This document shows, piece by piece, positions 27,048 through 36,470 of a stretch of 64,000 nucleotides of DNA. The notes beneath the pieces were generated by a model. That model did no database searches. It saw only the letters and a list, made by a program, of their open reading frames with translations, and was not told the origin of the DNA. The stretch lies in contig RPFO01000080.1 in the NCBI GenBank assembly GCA_009746045.1, positions 6,091,684 to 6,155,683 of the forward strand. The letters run 5' to 3'. This DNA is from Mesostigma viride (taxonomy: Eukaryota > Streptophyta > Mesostigmatophyceae > Mesostigmatales > Mesostigmataceae). The stretch's first letter is position 1. Each line of letters starts with the position of its first letter. The position numbers and the translations under genes were made by a program.

Positions 27048-28701
27048 ATGGGCGGTCGTGAAGGTTCAGACTATTTGAGGCGCCGTGACGAATATGGTGG
27101 GGGGCGCTGGAATTGGATGTCGTTGGACATTGAAGAAGTCGACCCTTTTCAGGGCTTGACCCCTGGGCCCCCTGTTTTAGCCGCAGGGGATGAGGCAGCT
27201 TGCTGGCGAACGTTCGTCGGCGTTTTGGTGTTGCTGAGCCTCTTACGTCCCGACCACCATGGGCCCGTGTCGTACAAGGGGACGGAATTTATGCCCAGGC
27301 AGTGTCGATTCCCCACGAGGCATATAAGGGCGTAGTAGACGGTGATGACTTGCAGGTCGACCATCTCGATATCAGTGATGACGATGATGATCTAGATGGT
27401 GGGTGCCGTGAGGCTCGCACAACAGGATTAAAATCGTCTGCCTCGACAGTATTGAAATACGCTACAAATGCCGACGTGATCGCGGCAGTCGGAGTTGCAG
27501 CGCGGTCGGTGTTGTAAACGCCGATGCATCCAAGATCCCGAGAAAGCCCTGTCGTCGTTTGTAATCTGGGAGGCCGCCATTGCATTGGCGCAGCAAATAT
27601 TGGGCCAACTACACTGAAGAGCGGAAATCCAGGCGCTGCGGCGACCCAATCAGAGCGGAGCACGCCCGAGTGCCACCACTGACCTGGATGCGGAAACGCG
27701 TCTAGCATTGGAGGGTGCTCGTTGCTTCGTGCCGCTGGTTGACCCCGTTGTCCACGCGGCCGGGGCGGCCCGCTAGCCCTGAGCACTGTGCGACGCGCAG
27801 AGGATGCAGCGGTCGCGCTAAAGCAAGCATCCGCTGCAGCATGGGAGGGCATCGAGGACGTGGGGAAGCCGATGATGTGTCAACATCCGGGGCTAAAGGA
27901 CAGCTGCGATCTTCTGTGCAGCCCCCTAATGCCTTTCACTGACTCCTTTGCTGTACGTGGTGGCCCGCAACATCACCGGCGACTTATCGCCAGACGCCGT
28001 GGTTGAACTTGAGTGCTACGGCTCGCACTCGTACACTGACAACGCGGTTTTCGCCCTTCAGCCCGAGCTCGGCCCATTTCCCCCTGCCCGCCGCCACAAG
28101 GACAGGTACCCACACATTTTCAGTGAAGGCAAGCACAATCGTCTTGTCTTCGTGGCGTGCGGGGGGGGGCAAGGTGCGCCGGGTGGGCTTGACAAGCAGT
28201 GGCACATTGACGCAGCACACGAAGGATGCTGTTGTTGGGCTCTCGCTCGACTGGATTCAGTGGGATGGGTACGGAACCCCGGCGATGGCGGAGAAGACGG
28301 CGGTGGGACTTTTCAAATCGCGTGTCATGGACGTGCCAGAGCCGGAATGGTTGGTGGGGACCCTGGTATGCAAGATATTTTCGGGCCCCAACTCGGGGGA
28401 GAAGCGGTATCATGGCCATGTGACGGCCTTTAGTAAGGAGCACGACATGGCCCATCTGCTATACTCCGATGGCGACGATGAAATAGTGGGATTTGATGAG
28501 GTGCAGGCTGCGCTTTGCGCATGCCCCGGTGTGCAGTTGCCAAATCTTCCACCTGCGAGCATTGCGCGAGGGAAGGCGGACATTACTGAGTGCATTCGCA
28601 AGCAGGTCGCCCAGCGTTCCACGGCAATGAAGCAAGCCAAGGCCACCCCGCGCCACAAGCGCCGGCCTCCCATCATTCCTGATTCAGACTCTGATGACTA
28701 G
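27048..28701 (+). pseudogene. Decayed gene with Tudor-like segment near right transposon end
   Basis: Coding-like text can be followed across changing frames: WNWMSLDIEEVDPFQGLTPG, then YKGVVDGDDLQVDHLDISDD, DPEKALSSFVIWEAAIALAQ, TDLDAETRLALEGARCFVPL, ALKQASAAAWEGIEDVGKPM, YVVARNITGDLSPDAVVELE and PHIFSEGKHNRLVFVA. A frame change at a run of nine G (28,161-28,169) leads to the last part. There, EWLVGTLVCKIFSGPNSGEK and AHLLYSDGDDEIVGFDEVQ look like a Tudor/PTM-type barrel. It ends in a basic stretch and SDSDD. At least five frame breaks or stops make it non-functional as read, unless some are introns. It may be the transposase or a cargo gene; no family is proven. Confidence 0.4.
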
Positions 28702-28949
28702 CCTTGCCGCATGTGGCTTTTAATTTTTCATGGCTGCCCTACCTTCTCGGTGCATGCTTTGCGGCTAGCAGCCTTGTGATCAACACATTCCGTGTCTTAT
28801 GACCTTGGTTCATAGGTTTATTACATGTCCTTACAATTGGTAGAACATATATCAAATGGGATAAAACCATATTTGGGTGAACAGGTTTCATGGCTCATGG
28901 CTCATCTATTTTTTTTCAATGGGATATGACGTAAAAGCTGGCAATGTGC

Positions 28950-30012
28950 ATTTTCTAAATGCTGCCTGCAAGAATCCAACTTGATATGAGTTCATTTGTT
29001 CACTATTCATATTTGTTTCATGTAAGTTAACCGAGAAAATGACGAAAAACTGCACATGTATGCTGTCACATGTCACCATTTGAGCTCAGAATGAGCCCAA
29101 TTTTTGTGGGTGGTCTATTTTCATGGTCTAGATGCTGCCTGCAAGAATCCAGCCTGAAATGAGTTCATTTGTTCACTATTCATATTTGTTTCATGTAAGA
29201 AAAGGGGGAAAATGACGAAAAACTGCACATGTATGCTGTCACATGTCACCATTTGAGCTCAGAATGAGCCCAATTTTCGTGGGTGGTCTATTTTCATGGT
29301 ATAAATGCTGCCTGCAAGAATCCAGCCTGATATGAGTTCATTTGTTCACTATTCATATTTGTTTCATGTAAGAAAAGGGGGAAAATGACGAAAAACTGCA
29401 CATGTATGCTGTCACATGTCACCATTTGAGCTCAGAATGAGCCCAATTTTTGTGGGTGGTCTATTTTCATGGTATTAATGCTGCCTGCAAGAATCCAGCC
29501 TGAAATGAGTTCATTTGTCCACTATTCATATTTGTTGCATGTAAGAAAAGGGGGAAAATGACGAAAAACTGCACATGTATGCTGTCACATGTCACCATTT
29601 GAGCTCAGAATGAGCCCAATTTTTGTGGGTGGTCTATTTTCATGGTCTACATGCTGCCTGCAAGAATCCAGCCTGATATGAGTTCATTTGTCCACTATTC
29701 ATATTTGTTGCATGTAAGAAAAGGGGGAAAATGACGAAAAACTGCACATGTATGCTGTCACATGTCACCATTTGAGCTCAGAATGAGCCCAATTTTTGTG
29801 GGTGGTCTATTTTCATGGTCTACATGCTGCCTGCAACAGTCCAGCCTGAAATGAGTTCATTTGTCCACTATTCATATTTGTTTCATGTAAGAAAAGGGGG
29901 AAAATGACGAAAAACTGCACATGTATGCTGTCACATGTCACCATTTGAGCTCAGAATGAGCCCAATTTTCGTGGGTGGTCTATTTTCATGGTCTACATGC
30001 TGCCTGCAACAG
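28950..30012. repeat. Right subterminal array, ~173-bp units, inverted
   Basis: GCTGCCTGCAAGAATCC recurs at 28,961, 29,133, 29,307, 29,480, 29,653, 29,826 and about 29,999, giving a 172-174 base period. The unit is the reverse complement of that in the left array. Units here are very alike. Confidence 0.95.
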
Positions 30013-30104
30013 TCCAGCTTTAGGTACCCTCAGATCTGAAAGATTTTATTTTTACTCATTTGAAGACTTGTGAAATTGAGCAAACACCTATGAATCCCCT
30101 CATA

Positions 30105-31355
30105 GCTCGCGTCGCCGTTGTTGCTGGGCCAGGGTCAAGTCGTCGTCCAGCGTGAAGCGAGTCTCCGAGAGCTTCTTGCGGCATTTAAGGAACGCCAGCT
30201 TGTCCGCCATGTACTTAAAGGTGAGGAGCACGGGTGCCGGGCCATGGCCAGCCTTCCCCCGCGCGCGGGGGAGGCGGACAGCCGACATGTCCAGCTCACC
30301 AGTGAGTAACATGGGGGCAAGAATGGCGCGCTTAAATGCCTCAAGAAGGCTCGTGGAGGTCTCACCTGCCTGCTGGTCGAAGTGCTTGACGATGACATCA
30401 AATTGTGGCTGCGCCGCGCGATGTCGGCTTCCTCGCGAAGGTCGAGGGCTTGTTGCTTGAGTTGTGCCGAGATGGTGGAGGTGGTGGAGGTGGTGTGCTG
30501 CTTAAGCAAGTCCGCCCAGGTGGAGGGAGCATCGCCGGCCGGGCCAGCAGGCGCCGGCTTGGCGGCAATGTCCTTCACCGCCTGGGCGGTGAGGCCGGCG
30601 GTGTCATGCAAGCTCTCAAGGGCGTTGGCGGTGGCTTGAAGGCGGTGGTCGAGGTCGAGGAGCTGGGCTTTGATGTCGGCAGTGGAGGCGGAAATGGCAG
30701 TGGAGGTGGAGGCGGCGGCGGTGGAAATGTGAGGAAGTTCAGCAGTCAGCGTGCCGCCGATTGCTGCTATGTCGGCAGCAAGGGGGGTCACGTGCTGCTG
30801 AAAGGCTTCCGTGAGGATGGAACGGAATGCGGGGGCGGAGATGGATGGAGCCCAGATCTCGCCGTCAGACTTCTGGAGAAGAGAGTTGAGGACGGCGTGT
30901 TGGAGTTGGGGGCGGGGACACCCGAACATCTGGCTGATGTTGTGCCAGCGTCGGCCGTCTTCGACGAGGAGGCGTCCAGTGGCGTGGAGATGGAGGCACA
31001 GGTCGTAAAGCGAGGCGTAGTCCCCGAAGAAGATGTGATGCATAGCATCACTCGGAGAAATGGTGGTCCAGTCGTAATCATCGACCTGGAAAGGTTGGGG
31101 CCGAAAGCGCGGTTCCGAGAAGCGTGTTTCCGCCCAGCGTGGCCCTCCAGTTTTGTCGGCGGGGCGGGCGCGTTTAGGGTCAGGCGATGCCGATGGCGAG
31201 GCATTGAGGCCGGGAGGTTGCTGGGCGACCACCAGTGCACGACTAGTGTCACCGCTGCCTGCCGGATCTGGCGAAGCGGCAGCCTCAGCTGCCGCATTGT
31301 TGAAGGCGAGCGCATCCGCCAAACTGCGTTGCGTCGACGGGCGTTTGCTCGTCAT
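30105..31355 (-). pseudogene. L1-like LINE ORF1, one frameshift, cut by the 13.9-kb element
   Basis: The ATG at 31,355 starts an acidic/Pro-rich N-terminus, then a globular part (YASLYDLCLHLHATGRLLVE) and a long helical coiled coil (IKAQLLDLDHRLQATANALE, KDIAAK). A frame change near 30,400-30,420 leads to the ORF1 C-terminal domain (AGETSTSLLEAFKRAILAPM, APVLLTFKYMADKLAFLKCR, LDDDLTLAQQQRRREL), which matches copies at 40,796 and 48,940. The reading frame then meets a stop formed by the transposon insertion, and its true end lies at 16,040-16,158. ORF1 proteins bind LINE RNA as trimers. The same strand should hold ORF2, which is not present. Confidence 0.75.
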
Positions 31356-31439
31356 ATATTGCGTCGTGGATTCGGAAAATTATACCAGCATGTGCGTCTT
31401 AGAAAGACGAAGCGATAGTGATATTCACGACTAAATTCG

Positions 31440-31832
31440 GTGCTCAAACGTGAAAGTTATGAGCGCCGACAGCCATGGCTACCTCGTGGCTCGTGGCTCG
31501 TGGCCGGCCACCATGCCAGTTCAGGATGATGAAGATGAATGGTGATGGATATGTCCTCACCTGGCGTGCCCCCGGCCGCGCGCGGCAGGGCCGCCACCCG
31601 TGGACTTTTCGTGATAGACTCGGCATGGACATGTGCTACACTAGACGTGACGGGCTCACCCCCGGGCAGCCTCCTGGTTTGTCTGTAATATGGAGGCAGA
31701 TGGTGCGCAAGGATAGATGGCAAGTAGTGATGAAGGAGACCACCCCCAATTCAAGCCTGTGGGGGCTCCGCGTGTGACCAAGTATGGCATTCATAGCGAT
31801 TCGGGCCGCGGTGCCCACACCCCTGTAACTAG
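31440..31832 (+). mobile_element. Retroelement family A copy, left part (interrupted)
   Basis: This matches the minus strand of 50,135-50,560 and part of 40,645-40,763 (shared TGTCTGTAATATGGAGGCAG, CATAGCGATTCGGGCC, CCCTGTAACTAG). The copy is interrupted after GTAACTAG by the CACTA-like element and resumes at 35,523. Confidence 0.7.
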
Positions 31833-32198
31833 CACTCTGGGCTCCAACTTGGGTAAAAACCGGGGAAAAAGAGGGTAAACAAGGGGAAAAAGAGGGTAAA
31901 CATGGGGAAATATTACCCTTGAAGGTAAAATATTACCCTGGTTTTTCCCCTCTTTTTACCCTGGGTAAAAAAAGGGGAATCTTTTTTTACCCGCTTTTTG
32001 CCACGTTTTCCCCATTTTTACCCCCTTTTTACCCAAAAAAAAGGGGTAAAATGCCGTGAATAATCGGGTAAAAATTATTACCCCCTAATTCCCCTATTTT
32101 TACCCATACTTTCCCTAGTGTATTCGAGGTTTCCAGATGGGGTAATGTTGGGGTAAATGTGGGGTAAATGTGGGGTAAATATGGGGTAAGGACGCTTT

Positions 32199-32589
32199 GT
32201 ACGCCTCCTAGAGGCACTATCCTAGCTAAGCCACACGCTTTATTTAATCATGTACATGTGTGCCTATGATGTGCCACACTCCAGATGATGCCTAGCTTTA
32301 TTTAGCTATGTTGTGCCCATGCAGGGAGTAACTCTCTGCTGAGACGCCATGCCCTAGCCTTTTTGTATAGCTCTGCTGATCTTCCCCCCCATGACAGGCT
32401 CCCCCTTCGCTGGGCATAGCTTGAAGATCATGGGGATGCAAGTGCCCTGGTGCACCTAGAGCAAGGGTCCTTTACATCCCCACCCTTGCAGGAAGTAGCT
32501 TAGGATGTATGATAGGCCATATGCCCCCTCTCAAGGGCTATGTGCTACATATACTCCCAACGGAGTTATGTTACAATTCAATTCAATTC
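32199..32589 (+). mobile_element. 5'-truncated LINE 3' end with 11-bp TSD
   Basis: A perfect duplication AAGGACGCTTT flanks it (32,188-32,198 and 32,590-32,600). The insert ends with an ACTCC/GGAGT hairpin (32,547-32,571) and an AATTC-repeat tail, like the LINE at 15,422. It lies inside the left subterminal zone of the CACTA-like element, so it is younger than that element. Confidence 0.85.
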
Positions 32590-33164
32590 AAGGACGCTTT
32601 AGCCTAGCTTTACTCTAGTTTTACCAAATTTGCTCACATGAATATTCATTTTTGAAATTGATTTGCAATTATAATATCCATTTTAACATTAAACAAGAAA
32701 CACATTCATGAGTGGACAACCATGTTGGTTGTTTCACATATATGGCCAAGCATGGACGCACAACCCTTCAACGTTTTGACTATGTATGCCATAAAGCGCG
32801 AACTCTAGTATGAACTACTGTATTAGGCAACAAATGCCCCGAAAGTCGAATTGCCGTCTTCAAGCACTTGGTCTGGACGTATGCATCAATCTCTAGAAAG
32901 GCGTCAAACGCCACTAGTCGCTGCCCTTGATGAGCATGTGGCCCAATGCCAACCTTGGAGATCAATGTTAATTCTGCAAGCACACAAAGGTTCATGCCGC
33001 ATGCACAAAAAACATCCGATATCGAAACAAAGTTAATTAACATCCATACATCCAAGTCATTCATATGGGCACGTCTCCATCTAAGCATTCATACATTACA
33101 AAAAGTCAAATTGCTAAAGATGATTGGAACCACCGACCAATATCTATCATGCACCCCCCTACTT

Positions 33165-33712
33165 TGTTTTCGGTGTAAATAACTTATTCCAAGATGACAA
33201 GGTAGCCATAATATATAAAGCACGAGGGAAACTAGCGTCCCATGGACCTATGGAATAAGAGAGAGAGTATGCACACATGGACGTGAGCACACAAATGGTT
33301 GAGCAACCAATACAAGGCACACCGCACACCATGCACCGCCTAATTGGTTTTCATCGTACATAACTTATTCCAAGGTGACAAGGTAGCCATATATTATAAA
33401 GCACGAGGGAAACTAGCATCCCATGGACCTAGGGAATGGGAGAGAGCATGCACACATGGACGTGCAGGGCACACACATAGTTGAGCAACCAATAAGGCAC
33501 ACCGCATACCATGCACCGCCTAATGGGCTTTAATTTCAGCGCACATAACTCACATTCCAAGGTAACAAGCTAGCCATATATTACAAAGCACGAGGGAAAC
33601 TAGTGTCCCATGAACCTAGGGAATGGGAGAGAGCATGCACACATGGACGTGGGCACACACATTGTTACTTGAGCAACCAATGTAAGGCACACCGTCTACC
33701 ATGCTCTCCTCG
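33165..33712. repeat. ~180-bp tandem repeat, three units
   Basis: Three units share CATAACTTATTCCAAG, ATAAAGCACGAGGGAAACTA, CATGCACACATGGACGTG and GAGCAACCAAT. They have no coding content. This lies in the interior of the CACTA-like element. Confidence 0.85.
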
Positions 33713-35190
33713 TTAATGCGATCCTCGATAAAGGAGGGAAGCATGTGCAGAGCTCCATAAACTAGAAGGGAAAATGGAGAAGAATGGAAAAATTAAAAGC
33801 CGCCTTACGGTCCTTTATAAACTGATCATCAAAAGTTACAAAACCAAATCAAAATCAACATCCAGAGCTTATATCCCCGGCCGTTTGCCTAGCCGCGCTT
33901 GATGCTCATGATACCACGCCGCGTCTGGGCCATCCCCCGCAGGCAGCATACCTGCTTTCAAAACAGCCCATGCAGAAGCAACAAACACAAGAAAGGGGAT
34001 GAGTTGGCCCAAGTCAGATGGGTGGCAGGTGACTGGGGTAGTTGCAGCCATGTCCCAATGGTGGAGCACATGCCGAAGCGGTACCTGCCCCAGCCAAAAT
34101 CTGCCAACAAATCAGTTGATGGACATTTCTTGACACTCCAAGTCGAAATACGACAGATCTGGCGGTTAGAATAACAAAGACACACCTGCACGACAGGGAA
34201 TGACGCACCGGAGAGGCTCGCTAAGCCTACGCTGACTCCATTCCCGTGGCTCACCGAAACACAACGGAAAAATACTGCGTGGGTGCAGGGAAAAGAATGG
34301 AAAGGCATTCGAAAGCATTCCCCATCGAAATACAGCAACCAAGAGCGGGAGGCATACCTCCCATCCGGGAAGAGACGCAACGAATGTGATGGCCGAGCAA
34401 ACCGGGCCTCCTTTCCCGCTGCTGACGGAAACACAACGCAAAGAGACGGCCTCGAAGCATATTAATGCATGAAACGACGTTCCAAAGCGGCGAAACCGAA
34501 ATAAAAGGAAACCGAGCGCAAAAGACGGTGGCATATGTGCATATGGCGGGACATGATCCATGGAACCGCCCGGGAAGCAAACGGCCCCTCCCTATCCTCT
34601 CTCCCCTCCTCGCGTGAACACAATGGAAATGGACCGCCTGGAAGCAAAAATATGCATTCATCACCGTTCAAAAGCCCAGCAAACAAAAAACGCAGCTTTA
34701 CCAGGCGTCAGACCGGTGCCACATCCTACCCTGACAGTTCGTCTTCCTAGCAACCCTCTCCAAGAGCTTACGGCACCAACAGTCCAGCAGTTCCAAAGAC
34801 CCGTCACTAAATAACTGAGCGTTTGTCCTTTCAAACCCCGTTTCCAACCCTCCAACACTGAAAACGTAGCTGCACATCAGGGACGACCAACTAAACAGGT
34901 CGCTGCGACAGCCATAACGTCATCCCGCGGCCATCAAAATTTGAAATTTCGTGATTGGGCCGCGACGCAGAACGCAGCAAATTGGTGGGCCGACCGTTTA
35001 TGGGGTTCCGTTAGCCCGTCGCCCGTCGCCGCTGAAATTCCTTCCGTCCGTTGCTGAACTCGCCCGTCCCCCGTCGGTGCTGAAATTCTTTCCGTCCCTT
35101 TATCCTAGTAGCAACGTGCAACAAGTTTCAGGTCAAGCCTCGATGTCATTTGATGGGAGGGCCAGGGTGGGCTGCACCTGCACCCGGCCC
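33713..35190. other. Interior of CACTA-like element, degenerate repeats, no gene found
   Basis: On the minus strand, phrases like GTTGTGTTTC followed by G/A-rich text recur at irregular ~150-base spacing between about 34,170 and 34,690. All open frames here are short and change character quickly. Nothing resembles a transposase. Confidence 0.4.
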
Positions 35191-35522
35191 ACTCGGGGAA
35201 AAAGAGGGTAAATATGGGTAAATTGTTCTTTTCCCCTAGTTTACCTGGTGGGTAAAGTTTTACCCCGAAATTACCTGGTGGGTAAAACGGAAATTACCTG
35301 TTTTTTACCAGGTGGTAAAACTTTACCCCCTTTTTGCCCAACACTATGGCATACCGAGTTCAAACTGGGTAAAAACGGGGTAATTTTTTCATCTGTTTTT
35401 ACCCGTGGGCCACAAATTCCCTTTACTCCTGTTTTTACCTTTGGGTAAAAATTTTTTACCCGGCATTTACCCTAGATTTACCCACAATTCCCCACTTTTT
35501 ACCCAAGTTGGAGCCCAGAGTG

Positions 35523-35640
35523 TAGGACCTAGATAGCTTATACCATGATTACCATCCATTCCATCCCATGTTCCCCTCCCACTGAGGACTTATGCTCACG
35601 TGACGCAGTCACGTGTCTATTAATGAATTAATTACCGGGC
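35523..35640 (+). mobile_element. Retroelement family A copy, right part with 3' hairpin
   Basis: This continues the copy interrupted at 31,832 (TAGGACCTAGATA and ATCCCATGTTCCC match the uninterrupted copy near 50,200). It ends in a perfect hairpin, CACGTGAC-GCA-GTCACGTG, followed by an ATTAATGAATTAATTA tail. Confidence 0.7.
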
Positions 35641-36100
35641 CTTGCGGTGACGTGGCAACTGTACCGTACTGCAGTCGCGCCGCGCTGCGTACTTTAGTAC
35701 AGTGGTCTTTATCCTCAGTATGGATCTTGCACATCATGGTCTGGTCATGCGTAGGCGAGGGTCGATGTCGGCCCGAGCATACACGCGCTGTCTCCTTGAT
35801 ACACGCATGTCGGCGGTCATTTATGCAGCCGTGTCCTCTGTGAATTCAACTTGGCGATTCGTGTGTTATGGTTCGTGCTGGGTTCATAATTTGAAGTTCG
35901 TTTCCTCGGGTTCGTCTATGGTTGATTTAGTGGATGTCCGGTTATAGGTTGACATACAAGCATGCATTGAGAAACAGTCGGTTGTTCCAGGATCATTTGC
36001 CTAGGGAGAACTAGTCATCCTCTACGTTAGTTAGTAGCCTCGGTCAGATTAGACAGGGTACTCCTTGGCCTGGGCGAAGTTGGTGGTATTCGTAGGGCAG
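35641..36100. other. No gene or repeat recognised
   Basis: This is ordinary-looking sequence with short open frames only (the longest about 80 codons, without domain features). Confidence 0.3.
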
Positions 36101-36470
36101 GTCGTAAAAAATGGATGATGGGAGCAAATTCCTTTTATTCGTTACCCCGATATTCACAGTCTCCTTTCCCACACAGCAAAATATGGTGTTGGTCTTAGTT
36201 ACATCGTTTTTCCCGTCTTTGTTCTTATCGTGTCGATTTCATCACGACTCTTGTTGAACTCTTGCATCGTTTGTTGGTCAAAGACTATGACCGAGACATT
36301 ATGCTCCGTCAAGTCCGGTGTTTTTTGCAACGTCACCCACATCTGTTCGGTGCTGCCCCTTGGCACAAGCTCTACAAACAGGTCGTGGACCGGCTGGATC
36401 GCTTAGTATCTCCGCACATCTGAAACCTGTGATGCCAGATCTCCTTTGCGGCCGTTCCGAGCTTGGCCAC
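36100..36470 (-). repeat. Dispersed family B copy (minus), with short ORF
   Basis: The minus strand reads VHDLFVELVPRGSTEQMWVT and then HNVSVIVFDQQTMQEFNKSR up to a stop. The copy at 43,766-44,560 has the same segment with changes. The other copies (40,090-40,640; 41,642-42,260) carry the upstream part of the same family. Confidence 0.65.

Larger units (their letters stand above)
16159..30101. mobile_element. 13.94-kb DNA transposon with TIRs, inserted in LINE ORF1
   Basis: The ends are inverted copies: 16,159 begins GAGGGGATTCATAAGTGTTT and the complement of 30,101 begins GAGGGGATTCATAGGTGTTT, with about 30 of 32 bases matching. ATA flanks both sides (16,156-16,158 and 30,102-30,104) as a 3-bp target duplication, and the interrupted LINE ORF1 reads through when the element is removed. 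Just inside each end lies an inverted array of a ~174-bp repeat. The interior has a 2.89-kb unit in three near-identical copies, a decayed plus-strand gene near the right end and a small minus-strand gene near the left. No known transposase is recognisable, so the superfamily is open. The 3-bp duplication fits CACTA or Harbinger groups, but the termini match neither. Confidence 0.8.
31833..35522. mobile_element. 3.69-kb CACTA-like transposon
   Basis: The ends are inverted copies, CACTCTGGGCTCCAACTTGG at 31,833 and its complement ending at 35,522, and TAG is duplicated on both sides (31,830-31,832; 35,523-35,525). The CACT start, 3-bp duplication and subterminal short repeats (many GGGTAAA / TTTACCC units at 31,850-32,187 and 35,194-35,510, in both orientations) are hallmarks of EnSpm/CACTA elements. 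No transposase gene is seen inside, so it is non-autonomous. A LINE has inserted at 32,199. The interior also holds ~180-bp tandem repeats. Confidence 0.8.

Noticed and set aside
27149-27852. Minus-strand frames opposite the decayed plus-strand gene
   Set aside because: They show no ordered motifs, while the plus strand gives consistent protein-like text across the same interval.
30405-31418. 337-codon Gly-rich plus frame
   Set aside because: It is the shadow of LINE ORF1 on the minus strand, which has ordered and conserved text.
32029-32217. Small minus-strand ORF in GGGTAAA-rich DNA
   Set aside because: It is composed of subterminal repeats of the CACTA-like element and crosses the LINE target duplication.
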